39,841 nucleotides of DNA from JAVBTR01 sp031556065 (lineage in GTDB: Bacteria > Bacillota > Clostridia > Christensenellales > Aristaeellaceae), in assembly GCA_031556065.1 (NCBI GenBank), contig JAVBTR010000059.1:1-39841 (forward strand). Reading direction: 5' to 3'. This document shows, one piece after another, positions 30,420 through 39,661 of the stretch. Positions within the stretch are counted from its first letter, which is position 1; each line of letters begins with the position of its first letter. The notes under the pieces are model-generated. The model saw nothing but the letters and a program-made list of their open reading frames with translations. It was not told the DNA's origin and ran no database searches. Position numbers and translations under genes: made by a program.

Positions 30420-32486
30420 ATGAAAAAGGCGGTCTTATTGGGGTTAACGGTTCTTTTACTGTGCCTTTGCTCATTGGCCTGTGCCCAAAGTATAATGGTG
30501 GATGGCCTGATTTATGAGCTAAGGGAAGGCACCTACCATGTGGTTAATGTGGATAACAGCGCGGATACGGTTGTTCTGCATGGGGAAATCGACGGCTACA
30601 AAGTGGTATACGAGTACCATACGGTGATTAAAAACCGTGACTATGCCTTTGGTGAGAACGTGAAAACGATGGTGGTAGCCAGTGATTATGAAACGGTGGA
30701 AGGATATTACGGCTGGCTTTTCCCCAATGTTGAAAGCCTGGTATTTGAGGAGGGCGTCAGGCATATTAAGAGCCAGGCGTTTTCGGGCCTGCGTGTTCTG
30801 CCAAAGCTTTCTTTTCCGGCTACCCTTGAAACCGTTGGGGATTATGCTTTTGAAGGCTGTGTGAATCTAAAGGAGATTAGCATTCCCATAACCCTTGTGG
30901 GCCTTTCCCCCTCCGCTTTTTGCAATTGCAATGGCATTGAAAAGATCATTGTAGCGGACGGCCATCCTAACTATCAAGTGATTGATGGGGTTTTGTACAC
31001 CAAAGGGCAGCAGCTTTTGCTCATGCCCAATGATGGCCGGACAAAGCTTATAACCAACGAAAATACGGCCACTGTTTCCCCATATGCCTTTTGTGGTAAT
31101 GAAACGGTAACGGAGCTGCTTATCAGTGAAGGGCTTACCGATTTAACAATGAGTGGATTTTATGGCCTGAATGCTTTGGAAAAGGTGACCTTGCCTCAAA
31201 GCCTGGTGAAAATGAACCGGTTTTCCGCCTTTAACGCAACCAAGCTTCGGGCTATTGAGGTGGTGGAGGGGAATCCTTATTTTGAAAGCCGGGAGGGTGT
31301 TTTGTACAGAGAAAACCAGCTGTGGTTCCTCCCTTTCATTGGTCGGTTGGCTTTTGATCTGCCTTTTTACGGTGAGACCACCGTGCCCTCTGTTTTTTCG
31401 GGGAATGGATACATTGAAAGCATATCGATCCAGAGGGGCTATGAAGTAATACCCTATGATGCTTTCTCCAACTGCGTTTCTTTAAAGCAAATATCTCTGC
31501 CCTTGGGGCTTAAAACCATTGAACCTTGGGCATTTAGCTATTGCGAGTATTTGGAGAGCATTACCATCCCGCCTACGGTTACGAAAATTGGGGATTATGC
31601 TTTTTCCAGCTGCAAAGAGCTTAAACGGGTTATTATTCCTTCAAGCGTGACAGAAATGGGTTCGCTGCCATTTTCAAGAAGTGATCAGGTTGTAATCCAG
31701 GGTGAAAAGGATTCTTTTGCATACCGGTATGCCCTTTTAAACAACATTCCTTTTACAACAGGCACACAAGCCCCTTACTCCGCCAGCGATTTTGCTCAAA
31801 AGTTGGAAGCCTGTGTGGTGGCCATGCCTTCAAAGGATGAAAAGGCGACCATGTACGATAAAGCTTCCTCCAAAGGCAAAAAGCTGGGCAGCTATCTCAA
31901 TGGCACCACGGCTATTATCAAAGAAAGTGGCAGCGTTTTTACACTGGTGGAAATCGGCGGAAAGCAAGGGTATATTGCCAATGATAACTTGGTCTTCACA
32001 AATGAGCTGACTCACTTAAAAAGTCCCGTCTTGGGCCGGGAATCCAACTTCGTCCGGGGCAAAGGCTTCTATGTATACGAACAGCCCTATGAAGGCGCAT
32101 CCAAGCTGAAAATCACCAGCGACCCGGATGTGCTCATTTTGGATACAGTAGGCACTTGGTACCAAGTATACATCAATAACAAAGTGGGCTATGTTTCCAC
32201 CTATGAACTGGACGTGGCCTATAATGCCGATGAGGACGAATATATCTGCATGATATCCGTTGTGGCCAACCCGGATTTCCACGACAGGCTTCACCTGAGG
32301 GATAAGCCTTCCACCAGCGGCAAATCCCTTGGCCGATACTTTAACGGTACCCAGGTGGAGATCCTTGAATATCAGGGGGAATGGGTTTATGTGCGGGTGG
32401 ATGGTAAAACCGGCTACATGCTTTCCAAATATGTTACCACATTGTATTTAAATAACGGGGAAGCCACTTTGCGGGGAAACGGGTGA
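30420..32486 (+). CDS. BspA-type leucine-rich repeat protein with SH3 domains
   Basis: A 688-residue exported protein with a signal peptide ending near ACAQ (residues 1-22). Residues about 80-440 are LRR_5/BspA repeats (AFSGLRVLPKLSFPATLETVGDYAFEGC-type units such as AFSNCVSLKQISLPLGLKTI). Three SH3-like domains follow at about 460-525, 540-600 and 605-680; the last (LHLRDKPSTSGKSLGRY) is the clearest. The repeats usually mediate binding to host or microbial surfaces and the SH3 domains hold the wall. No sortase motif or membrane anchor is seen. GAGGGATAGG precedes the ATG. Confidence 0.88.
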   Translation: MKKAVLLGLTVLLLCLCSLACAQSIMVDGLIYELREGTYHVVNVDNSADTVVLHGEIDGYKVVYEYHTVIKNRDYAFGENVKTMVVASDYETVEGYYGWLFPNVESLVFEEGVRHIKSQAFSGLRVLPKLSFPATLETVGDYAFEGCVNLKEISIPITLVGLSPSAFCNCNGIEKIIVADGHPNYQVIDGVLYTKGQQLLLMPNDGRTKLITNENTATVSPYAFCGNETVTELLISEGLTDLTMSGFYGLNALEKVTLPQSLVKMNRFSAFNATKLRAIEVVEGNPYFESREGVLYRENQLWFLPFIGRLAFDLPFYGETTVPSVFSGNGYIESISIQRGYEVIPYDAFSNCVSLKQISLPLGLKTIEPWAFSYCEYLESITIPPTVTKIGDYAFSSCKELKRVIIPSSVTEMGSLPFSRSDQVVIQGEKDSFAYRYALLNNIPFTTGTQAPYSASDFAQKLEACVVAMPSKDEKATMYDKASSKGKKLGSYLNGTTAIIKESGSVFTLVEIGGKQGYIANDNLVFTNELTHLKSPVLGRESNFVRGKGFYVYEQPYEGASKLKITSDPDVLILDTVGTWYQVYINNKVGYVSTYELDVAYNADEDEYICMISVVANPDFHDRLHLRDKPSTSGKSLGRYFNGTQVEILEYQGEWVYVRVDGKTGYMLSKYVTTLYLNNGEATLRGNG

Positions 32487-32502
32487 AAGGGAAAAAGAAA
32501 AC

Positions 32503-32532
32503 TTGTATTGGGGCAGATACATGGGTTATAAT
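32503..32532 (+). promoter_or_regulatory. Promoter of the luxS cluster
   Basis: TTGTAT (32503-32508), an 18-bp spacer and consensus TATAAT (32527-32532), giving a leader of about 20 bases to luxS. Confidence 0.75.
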
Positions 32533-32556
32533 GCCTTTGAAATGGAGGCGCTACTT

Positions 32557-33018
32557 ATGAAAAAGATTGCCAGCTTTCAGGTGAACCATGACACGTTAAC
32601 AAAAGGCATGTATATTTCCCGTGTGGACGGGGATGTGGTCACTTACGATATTCGCATGAAGCTGCCCAATGGCGGGGATTATTTGCCTAACGGTGCCATG
32701 CATACCTTTGAGCATTTGTTTGCTACTTACGCAAGGAACACCGGCAAGGGGGAAAGCATTGTTTATGTGGGGCCGATGGGCTGCCGTACCGGGTTTTATT
32801 TGCTGGTAAGGGATAGCATTGCTCACGGCGAGGCCGTTGAGCTGGTAAAGGATAGTCTGGATTTTGTGGCGGTATTTGAAGGGGAGATCCCCGGCACGAA
32901 AAAGGAAGAATGCGGGAACTATTTGGAGCATGATCTTCAGGGCGCAAAAGAAGTTGCCAGGGATATGCAAAGGGTTCTTGCCAACTGGGATGAAAGCAGC
33001 TTAACCTATGCCCGTTGA
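32557..33018 (+). CDS. luxS: S-ribosylhomocysteine lyase
   Basis: A 153-residue metalloenzyme that cleaves S-ribosylhomocysteine to homocysteine and the AI-2 precursor DPD in the activated methyl cycle. The metal ligands are His49 and His53 in HTFEH, and Cys119 in KKEECGN. The catalytic Cys76 is in GPMGCRTGF. Length and motifs are canonical. The ATG at 32557 was chosen for GGAGGCG upstream and the conserved MKKIASFQVNH start. It heads a four-gene, tightly packed cluster with overlaps. Confidence 0.96.
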   Translation: MKKIASFQVNHDTLTKGMYISRVDGDVVTYDIRMKLPNGGDYLPNGAMHTFEHLFATYARNTGKGESIVYVGPMGCRTGFYLLVRDSIAHGEAVELVKDSLDFVAVFEGEIPGTKKEECGNYLEHDLQGAKEVARDMQRVLANWDESSLTYAR

Positions 33019-33457
33019 ACGCGTACTGATCGACGCCGACGGCTGCCCGGTGGTGAACCTGGCCATTGAGGCCGCGAAAAAATACGGGCTTGCCTGCGTC
33101 ATTGTCTGCGATGAAGCGCATGTGTTTGAGCGGGAGGGCGCAGAAACGATCACCGTTACCCGGGGTGCGGACAGCGCCGATTACCGTATTACCAATATGG
33201 CCAACAAAACCGATGTGGTTGTTACCCAGGATTATGGTCTGGCCGCCATGGTTTTGGCAAAACAGGCCAAGGCTATTAACCAGGACGGCAACGTGTACAA
33301 TGAAAACAACATCGATGGCCTTTTATTTTACCGCCACGAGGCCCGCAAAGTCCGCATGGCAGGCGGCCATTTAAAGGGCAAACCTAAGCGGAAAAAAGAA
33401 CAGGATCAGGCATTTTATAACGCCCTGTCCGCCCTTATGGAGAAAAGCTATGACTAA
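33008..33457 (+). CDS. YaiI/YqxD family protein (UPF0178, DUF188)
   Basis: A 149-residue protein of the DUF188 family with a PIN-like nuclease fold. It starts with VLIDADGCPVVN and has the acidic centres ADSADYRI and VVTQDYGLAAMVL, then a basic KGKPKRKKEQD tail. The cellular role of the family is not established. It overlaps luxS by 11 bases and the phosphatase gene by eight, so translation is coupled along the cluster. Confidence 0.9.
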   Translation: MPVERVLIDADGCPVVNLAIEAAKKYGLACVIVCDEAHVFEREGAETITVTRGADSADYRITNMANKTDVVVTQDYGLAAMVLAKQAKAINQDGNVYNENNIDGLLFYRHEARKVRMAGGHLKGKPKRKKEQDQAFYNALSALMEKSYD

Positions 33458-33893
33458 AATTGTATTCGTTTGCCACGGCAATATTTGCCGCTCGCCCATG
33501 GCGGAGTTTGTGTTCAAAGACATGGTAAAAAAGACGGGCATTGGGGAAAGTTTCGCAATCGAATCCAGGGCCACGTCCACCGAAGAAATAGGCAATCCGG
33601 TGCATCCTGGCACAAAGCGGATTTTGAACCGCCTAGGCATGTCTACACAGGGGAAAAGGGCTGCCCAACTGCGGCCGGAGGATTATGGCGAATATGATTA
33701 CTTTATAGGCATGGATGGCCGCAACATGCAAAATATGCTGCGCATCTTTGGCCGTGACCCGGAACATAAGCTGCGCAAGCTTTTGGATACAGATGTGGCC
33801 GACCCGTGGTATACAGGGGATTTCGAACAAACCTATGAAGATGTTCTGTGCGGCTGTGAAAAGCTGTTAAACAGCTTGAAAGGGGACGCGTAA
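33450..33893 (+). CDS. Low-molecular-weight protein-tyrosine phosphatase
   Basis: A 147-residue cytoplasmic phosphatase. The P-loop CHGNICRS (Cys8 to Ser15) carries the nucleophile Cys8 and Arg14. The general acid is Asp118 in VADPWYTG. Length is typical. It overlaps the upstream DUF188 gene (ATGACTAA). Relatives dephosphorylate tyrosine or arginine residues in proteins; no kinase partner is nearby. Arginine phosphatases carry Thr after the first P-loop Cys pair; here the loop reads N-I-C, as in ordinary tyrosine phosphatases (inference). Confidence 0.93.
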   Translation: MTKIVFVCHGNICRSPMAEFVFKDMVKKTGIGESFAIESRATSTEEIGNPVHPGTKRILNRLGMSTQGKRAAQLRPEDYGEYDYFIGMDGRNMQNMLRIFGRDPEHKLRKLLDTDVADPWYTGDFEQTYEDVLCGCEKLLNSLKGDA

Positions 33894-33894
33894 T

Positions 33895-34632
33895 ATGTGG
33901 GAACGCGCTGGGGAACAGGAGGAAATGAAGGAGCTGTTTAGCCAGTGGCAAGTATGCCAAGCAAAAGAAGAGGATGATAACACCCGCTATCGGTGCGATA
34001 AGGATGGAGGCGAACTTTGGATTGCAAAGGAAAGCTTTTCTTATGATGGCGCCATTGTGCCCGAAGCCTTTTACAGCAATCCTAAACGTTATATTTTTCT
34101 ACTGCCGGAAGGGAATAAGATGGCAGATTATTGTAAAGAAAAGGGGGAGACACCCCTTAAAGCCAGCGAGCCCTGCAAGTTCGAATTGAAAAAGAGCGGA
34201 CAGATAAAAAGATATGGCAGGCTTGATTTGAATGAAGACGAATTTTATTTTCGTGATACGGGAAGGTATGGCCGTTACGGGGCATGCCTGAAGAAAGCAC
34301 TGAACAGAGAAAACGCCAAATATCCTTGGAATGATGTTGCCTATGTCAACCTTAACAAGCGTGGCGGAGCAGGCAATTGCGGGGCACATGTGGCGGCCTA
34401 TGTAGACAAATATTGGAATTGCATTTATCAACAGATTGGCATTCTGGCAAACCAAGGCAACGCAAACAATAAAGAGGTTGAGATCATTATTTGTGGCTGG
34501 TATTTATGGAACGAACTGGCGGGAGAGAAAATAACTCAGTTGCGCCGATGGGGGACGATAAAGCGCATGTTTCACCCTTCGGCACGGAAAAAGCTGGAGG
34601 AGTTCATTCTTTGGGAACCGAACGACAAATAG
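33895..34632 (+). CDS. Hypothetical cytoplasmic protein
   Basis: A 245-residue soluble protein rich in charged and aromatic residues, with no signal peptide. The segment WNDVAYVNLNKRGGAGNCG (about 143-161) followed by a helix and EVEIIICGWYLW (about 196-207) resembles the core of uracil-DNA-glycosylase-fold proteins, but the catalytic motifs are not certain. AAAGGGG precedes the ATG, one base after the phosphatase stop. An ATG at 33925 behind AGGAGG is an alternative start. It is the last gene before a strong terminator. Confidence 0.6.
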   Translation: MWERAGEQEEMKELFSQWQVCQAKEEDDNTRYRCDKDGGELWIAKESFSYDGAIVPEAFYSNPKRYIFLLPEGNKMADYCKEKGETPLKASEPCKFELKKSGQIKRYGRLDLNEDEFYFRDTGRYGRYGACLKKALNRENAKYPWNDVAYVNLNKRGGAGNCGAHVAAYVDKYWNCIYQQIGILANQGNANNKEVEIIICGWYLWNELAGEKITQLRRWGTIKRMFHPSARKKLEEFILWEPNDK

Positions 34633-34645
34633 GTTTTCCTTTTGG

Positions 34646-34702
34646 AATTATGCGAGAAACCTTTTCCCTTTTTTCGAAAAGGAAAAGGTTTCTCGCATAA
34701 TT
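34646..34702. terminator. Strong bidirectional terminator
   Basis: A perfect 22-bp inverted repeat (34646-34667 with 34681-34702) around a short T/A-rich loop, lying exactly between two convergent genes. Confidence 0.85.
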
Positions 34703-35248
34703 CTACAAATCAAACCGCTCTTTAATAATCCTGGCCGTTTCCTCAGGGCTTAAAAAGGTGTTGTCAATACGGAGCATATTGGGGAAGACGGTTTCGCCTT
34801 TTAGGGTGTTCAAGCGGTATTTTTCTTCTGTGGTGTGGAAAAGGCCTTCGGAAAAGGCCAGATCACGCTTGGTTGGTTTGTGCAAAAGACGGTTCTCGGT
34901 TTTGTTCCGTTCAAGGCGGATCGCTTTATCCGCGCAAAGCTCTACGTAATGGTTTTCGTGGAACAGGCTGGAAATATGGCGGACGTATTCCACATCGGAA
35001 GGATCGTCAAAGGCGCACATGTAGGTGAAGATCAGGCCTGGCATGTGGGAGTTGAGCACTTCATCAAACACCGCCTCGCGAATGCGGCGGACCAGGTCAA
35101 AGGTATTTTTCTGCTGGCCCATAACGGCAATGGCCAGTTCGATGGACATGTGGTTATGGAACAGGCGCAGGTCAGTTATTTTCATCAGCTCTTGCCCAAC
35201 TGTCATCTTGCCCACCGCATGAGGGCCGATCAGCCATACCAATTTCAT
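34703..35248 (-). CDS. P-loop ATPase/kinase-like protein
   Basis: A 181-residue protein with Walker A GPHAVGKMT (8-16) close to the N-terminus, as in shikimate-kinase and AAA_33-type small kinases. A DDPSDVEYVRHI segment and a lid-like RNKTENRLLHKPTKRD region follow. It probably phosphorylates a small molecule, but the substrate cannot be told. GGTGGGA precedes ATG 35248; the TTG before it is less likely. It is a single gene between the terminator and the two-component operon. Confidence 0.75.
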   Translation of the reverse strand: MKLVWLIGPHAVGKMTVGQELMKITDLRLFHNHMSIELAIAVMGQQKNTFDLVRRIREAVFDEVLNSHMPGLIFTYMCAFDDPSDVEYVRHISSLFHENHYVELCADKAIRLERNKTENRLLHKPTKRDLAFSEGLFHTTEEKYRLNTLKGETVFPNMLRIDNTFLSPEETARIIKERFDL

Positions 35249-35312
35249 CAATTCCCACCGTCCTTGGCTTTTTGCTGTTATAACATGGGACCGGGGGCGC
35301 TGTCAAGGGCCA

Positions 35313-36443
35313 TTAGTGCTTTTCACGGTATTGCTGGGGCAAAAGCTTGGTTTGGGCTTTGAAGGTTTCGGAAAAATACCGGGCATCGGAGAAGCCTACC
35401 CTGGCTGCTACTTCGTATACTTTTAAATCAGTGGTGGCCAATAGCTTTTTGGCGGCCTCGATTCGGGTGTGGGTCAGGTAATCTTTAAAGCCTACGCCTG
35501 TTTGTTTCCGAAAGTAGGAGGAGAAATAGGCGGTGGTTACACAAGCCACCTGAGCCATGGTTTCAAGGGATAAGGGCTGGGCATAATGCAGAGCGATGAC
35601 TTTTTTCACTTTTTCGATCATCGGCTCTTCCGTTTCAACCGTGGGTGCGGCGGCTTCCAAATAGGCTGCACACCGTCGGTGGGCTTGCGGAATATCCTGG
35701 GTGCCAGCCAGCACGCCACTAGAAGCAAACCTGACAGGAACGTTTAAGGTTTCTTGGATGGACGACTGGATTTGCAGGCCTTGCTCTTCCAGCTTTTCAC
35801 CCTGTACGATGATGACCAGATGCTCGTCTTTTACAAAGCATACGCAGCCTTTTTGAGTGGCAAGGCTATCGGCTTTGTTGAAGGCCGCAAACCGGCGGAT
35901 AGAGGCCGCCATAGCGCTTTCCTCGGGCTGGCTGGCGGCCTGCATGCACATAAGCAGATAGTTGGTTTGCGCTTGGTCATCTTCACTTTGGGTTTTGAGC
36001 CACTTGGAAGAGGCCAGATGATCGCCGTCGAAGCTTTGCAGGCGCTTTTCCAATACGGCGCTTTCATTGGTTTGCTGCCAGCGCTCCACTGCCCTTTGAA
36101 GGGCGGCTGTTAATTTATCTTGCTCCACAGGCTTTAAAAGATAATCCACTGCGCCTAATTTTAGCGCTTCCTGAGCATAGGTAAAGTTGGGATAGCCGCT
36201 TAAAAACACCACAAAGGTATTTAGCTTCAATTCCTTAACCGTTTTAAGCAGGTCCAGTCCGGTAAGACCCGGCATGGCCACATCGCTGAGCATAATTTCC
36301 GGAGCCTGCGTTTGAAGCAGTGCCAGGGCATCTTCACCTGTGCTGGCTGTCAACACGGCGGAAAACCCTAGGCCGCTATAGTCCAATAGCTTACAAAGGC
36401 CTCTTACGATCATCGGTTCATCGTCTACAATAAGCAGCTTCAT
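35313..36443 (-). CDS. YesN-type response regulator, AraC output
   Basis: A 376-residue regulator. The receiver (1-120) has Asp8-Asp9, phospho-Asp in LSDVAMPG, Ser in FLSGYPNF and Lys in LLKPVE. A middle region of unknown role spans about 130-265. The C-terminal 100 residues are an AraC HTH pair (LSLETMAQVACVTTAYFSSYFRKQ and VYEVAARVGFSDARYFSETFKAQ). The ATG overlaps the stop of the kinase gene by four bases. It most likely controls the divergent sugar-binding-protein gene and its own operon. Confidence 0.93.
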   Translation of the reverse strand: MKLLIVDDEPMIVRGLCKLLDYSGLGFSAVLTASTGEDALALLQTQAPEIMLSDVAMPGLTGLDLLKTVKELKLNTFVVFLSGYPNFTYAQEALKLGAVDYLLKPVEQDKLTAALQRAVERWQQTNESAVLEKRLQSFDGDHLASSKWLKTQSEDDQAQTNYLLMCMQAASQPEESAMAASIRRFAAFNKADSLATQKGCVCFVKDEHLVIIVQGEKLEEQGLQIQSSIQETLNVPVRFASSGVLAGTQDIPQAHRRCAAYLEAAAPTVETEEPMIEKVKKVIALHYAQPLSLETMAQVACVTTAYFSSYFRKQTGVGFKDYLTHTRIEAAKKLLATTDLKVYEVAARVGFSDARYFSETFKAQTKLLPQQYREKH

Positions 36444-38161
36444 TCTGTCGCCTCCTTGTAGGGTATCGTAAGGATTACTGCCGTGCCCACGCCGGGAATG
36501 CTATCGAAGCTTAGCCCAAAGCCCTTGCCATAGGCCAAAAGCACCCGGTCGTTCACGTTCTTAAGGCCGATGCTGTCCCAGCCGGTTTCTGTCTTTTCGC
36601 CAATGCTTTGAGAAGCCATCAGCTCCTCCAGCCGGGTCTTTTGTGGGCCATCCATACCTACGCCATCATCCATAATGGTAAAAACCAAATTACCATGGCT
36701 GGTCTCCACTGTCAGCTGAATGCTGCCGCCGCCCTTGGGCCGCAAGCCGTGCTGCACAGCGTTTTCAATGAGGGGCTGCAAGACCAACTTGGGCACAGGA
36801 CAATTCAATAAATCCGGGGACACCTTGGTGTTGAAATGAATTTGGCCGTAGCGAAGGGATACCAGGTTAATATAATCCCGCACCATTTCAATTTCGTACT
36901 TCAACGGCACCTGATCCTTTAATTCGCTGATAATGTATTTAAGAAGTTTTGCCAGGGCCTTGATCATATCGGCGGTGTCCTCATCGTTCTTTTCAAGGGC
37001 CGACATGCGGATCACTTCCAGGGTGTTGTATAAAAAGTGGGGGTGAATCTGCATTTTCAGCTCGTTCATTTCCGCTTCCTGCTGCTTAAGCCTTGCCAGG
37101 AAGCTGCGGTCGATATAGGCGTTTAAATCCACCACCATCTGGTTAAAGCCTTGCTCTAGCTCGCCCAGCTCGTCGGTTCGATGGGTTTCGATATGGGCTG
37201 TTAAATCCCCCTTTTTGACTTTCTTCATTTGGTTGAGCAATTGCTTGATTGGCAGCGCCAGCCGTTGAGAGCAGAAAATGGCCAGCCCAATGGCTCCTAA
37301 GGCGCTAATGGCAATCATCACAAAGGCGAAGCCTTGCAGGGTATAAACACCTTTTAAAAGTGCACGGGGATCAAGCTTGAAAACGATCTCCCAGCCGGTG
37401 CGCTGGAGGGTGCTGCGCAACACCATGTCACTATTCTTGTTTTCAATATCCCCTGTGGAATAGATCACGCTGCCATCCGTGGCTTTCACATACAGTGTGC
37501 CGTACAGGCTCCAGTCAAATTGGGAAAAGGCGTTTTCCAGAAAAGAATAGGGCACGTCGATCAGAAGAATGCCTGCAGGCACTTCCTTGGCGGGCAGCTC
37601 ATTCATATCCAGCAGCACCCGGCAAAAGGTGATCACCTCTGCCTGGGAACGTTGGTAATAGCTTTCTTTATGGGGTGTGGAAACGTGCAGATTCCTGGGT
37701 GCGGCCAGGGCTTCCACAATATAAGGTTCAGCTAAAAAATCAAAAGAGGGGTCGATATTCTTGGTATAAGGATATTGGCTGGAATAAACCCCGTTGTTTA
37801 AATCCAGAAATAATACATTGCGTATAGAGGCGTTGGAATCCAGCACCGTATTGGTAAAATCCTTCAAGGCATTTGCTTTGATGGCCGTATTTTGCTTTAG
37901 TATCTCATAAAGGCTGCCGCTGCTCTGTGTGGAATACCGGTACATATTGGTGGTTTGCCGGTTTAAATCGTATACCTGGGTATTCAGGCTATCATATACC
38001 GCGCTTAAGACCTGATGGGCGCTGTTCAGCGCTTCCCTGCTGGAGGCCTCCGTAAACCGGGAAAGGGTAATCCCTGTAAAAAAAGCCAGAGGCAATAGCC
38101 CGGCTACAACAAAGGCCAGGGTAAACTTCATAAAAATCGACTTGGGAAACAGCTTTTTCAT
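36440..38161 (-). CDS. YesM-type sensor histidine kinase
   Basis: A 573-residue kinase with an N-terminal helix (about 11-33), an extracellular Cache-like region and a second helix (about 275-300). A HAMP domain follows (LALPIKQLLNQMKKVKKGDL). The His_kinase box IHPHFLYNTLEVIRM, N-box PLIENAVQHGL, G1 DDGVGMDG and G2 IGLKNVNDRV complete it. GGTGGT precedes the ATG. It is the first gene of the operon and senses an outside sugar signal, probably linked to the neighbouring transporter. Confidence 0.93.
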   Translation of the reverse strand: MKKLFPKSIFMKFTLAFVVAGLLPLAFFTGITLSRFTEASSREALNSAHQVLSAVYDSLNTQVYDLNRQTTNMYRYSTQSSGSLYEILKQNTAIKANALKDFTNTVLDSNASIRNVLFLDLNNGVYSSQYPYTKNIDPSFDFLAEPYIVEALAAPRNLHVSTPHKESYYQRSQAEVITFCRVLLDMNELPAKEVPAGILLIDVPYSFLENAFSQFDWSLYGTLYVKATDGSVIYSTGDIENKNSDMVLRSTLQRTGWEIVFKLDPRALLKGVYTLQGFAFVMIAISALGAIGLAIFCSQRLALPIKQLLNQMKKVKKGDLTAHIETHRTDELGELEQGFNQMVVDLNAYIDRSFLARLKQQEAEMNELKMQIHPHFLYNTLEVIRMSALEKNDEDTADMIKALAKLLKYIISELKDQVPLKYEIEMVRDYINLVSLRYGQIHFNTKVSPDLLNCPVPKLVLQPLIENAVQHGLRPKGGGSIQLTVETSHGNLVFTIMDDGVGMDGPQKTRLEELMASQSIGEKTETGWDSIGLKNVNDRVLLAYGKGFGLSFDSIPGVGTAVILTIPYKEATE

Positions 38162-38194
38162 ATGCGTTTACCACCATTTTTTCAGGATGGTTTC

Positions 38195-38223
38195 ATTATA
38201 AATTGTCCTTGGTGGGATTGCAA
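38195..38223 (-). promoter_or_regulatory. Promoter of the yesMN-like operon
   Basis: Minus-strand TTGCAA (38218-38223), a 17-bp spacer and consensus TATAAT (38195-38200). The spacer holds one half (38209-38217) of the inverted repeat described next. Confidence 0.8.
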
Positions 38224-38280
38224 TCGAATTACCTTATGTTCTTTAATTTACCCCACCAAGTCCTTAAATTTACCACTCAC
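38209..38280. repeat. Likely regulator-binding repeats between divergent promoters
   Basis: TTGGTGGG at 38210-38217 is matched in inverted orientation by CCCACCAA at 38252-38259. On the plus strand, CTTTAATTTACC (38241-38252) recurs as CTTAAATTTACC (38263-38274), exactly 22 bp or two helical turns apart. Such spacing suits AraC-type regulators like the YesN-type protein encoded alongside. Confidence 0.55.
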
Positions 38281-38350
38281 TCTTTGGCAATCCGCTGTGA
38301 TAAGATATCACCATCAACAGTTGACAAACAATTAAAGGAGGCAATCAGGT

Positions 38351-39649
38351 ATGAAAAAGTTTCTGGCAATGTTATTAACTCTCACGATGATCCTTTCCAT
38401 GGGCATGGTGGCGCTGGCTGAGGAAGTCCCCTCCGAAGAGGTGGAATTGACCTTCTTTTGCGGTAATGGCGACATGAAGTTCAACGAAGTGATCGAAATC
38501 ATGATCGCAAAGTTTGAAGAAGCTTACCCTATGATCAAGATCACCAATGTGACACCCACTTCCTCTTCCTTTTCCGAAGGCTTAAAATCCTTGGATGCTG
38601 TGGGCGAATTCCCGGACCTGATCGAAGCCCGTGAAGTGCCCCTGTGGGCCCGGGCTGGCAAAATCGCCGAAGTGGATCCGGAACTGTTGGCCCTTGTGAA
38701 CGATGCCCCCGATTATTTGGGCAAGTTCTACAATGTGCCCACCAGCGCTACCTTGCCCAACGGCGTTTTCTATAACAAAGCTTATTTCACCGAAAAGGGC
38801 TTTGAAGAACCTACAAACTACGCAGAATTCATCGACCTGTGCGAAGCCATTAAGGCAGATGGCAAAATGAGCCCTCTGGTTGTTGGCGCAGCGGATATTT
38901 GGCATATGGGCTTTAGCTGGATTCAATGGTATATCAATGGTGTTACTAAAATCGACCCCGATTTTATTAAGCATGTTTACGAAGGCACCGCCAAGTGGAC
39001 CGATTCTTACGTACTGGATACCTTCACCAAGTATACCGATATCTATTTAAACGGCTACGTTGACGAGGGTTTCATGTCCACCTCCGACAGCCAGATCGCT
39101 TCCTTCTTGGTAGGCGGCAAGGCGGCTATGTTTATTTCCGGTTCCCACATGGTAGCCAATATCATCGACGCCGATCCTGATTTTGGGTTTGGCTGGTTCC
39201 CCCTGTACAATGAAGATGGTCAACTGAACATGATGGGCGGTCCTGCCCTGAACGGCTGGATGTATTCTGTAGATTGTGCCGCCGATGAAGATAAGGCGCT
39301 GGCGGCCAAGCTCTGGATCAAGTTCTGGCTCCAGGACGATAACTACGAATACTTCCTTACCACCATGACAGTGGCTCCTGTGACCGAGCTTGAAGTGGTA
39401 TTTACCAACGAAATCTCCAACAAGATGGTAGAAACCTTGGCCAATGCCAACACCACCGAGCAAGGCTGGAACGCTAAATGGGGTGAAAACGAAATCCCCT
39501 CCGCCTTCCGCAATTTTGCTTACAAAGTCGCGCAGGAATGGGCCACCGGTGCCAAGACCATTGAACAGGGCTTGATGGAAATGCAAACCGAATGGGATGT
39601 GCTCCAAAAAGACTTCAATCCCGTAACAGGCGTAGGTCTGGCAAAGTAA
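38351..39649 (+). CDS. Extracellular sugar-binding protein, family 1
   Basis: A 432-residue CUT1 sugar-binding protein with a signal peptide (MKKFLAMLLTLTMILSMGMVALA) and no lipobox. The two-lobe family-1 pattern is seen in VELTFFCGNGDMKFNEVIEIM, IEAREVPLWARAGKI, LPNGVFYNKAYFTEKGF and GGKAAMFISGSHMVANI. AAAGGAGG precedes the ATG. It is divergent from the YesM/YesN genes, which probably control it. Permeases would be expected downstream, but a palindromic element follows and the window ends. Confidence 0.92.
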   Translation: MKKFLAMLLTLTMILSMGMVALAEEVPSEEVELTFFCGNGDMKFNEVIEIMIAKFEEAYPMIKITNVTPTSSSFSEGLKSLDAVGEFPDLIEAREVPLWARAGKIAEVDPELLALVNDAPDYLGKFYNVPTSATLPNGVFYNKAYFTEKGFEEPTNYAEFIDLCEAIKADGKMSPLVVGAADIWHMGFSWIQWYINGVTKIDPDFIKHVYEGTAKWTDSYVLDTFTKYTDIYLNGYVDEGFMSTSDSQIASFLVGGKAAMFISGSHMVANIIDADPDFGFGWFPLYNEDGQLNMMGGPALNGWMYSVDCAADEDKALAAKLWIKFWLQDDNYEYFLTTMTVAPVTELEVVFTNEISNKMVETLANANTTEQGWNAKWGENEIPSAFRNFAYKVAQEWATGAKTIEQGLMEMQTEWDVLQKDFNPVTGVGLAK

Positions 39650-39661
39650 GATGGTTTTATT

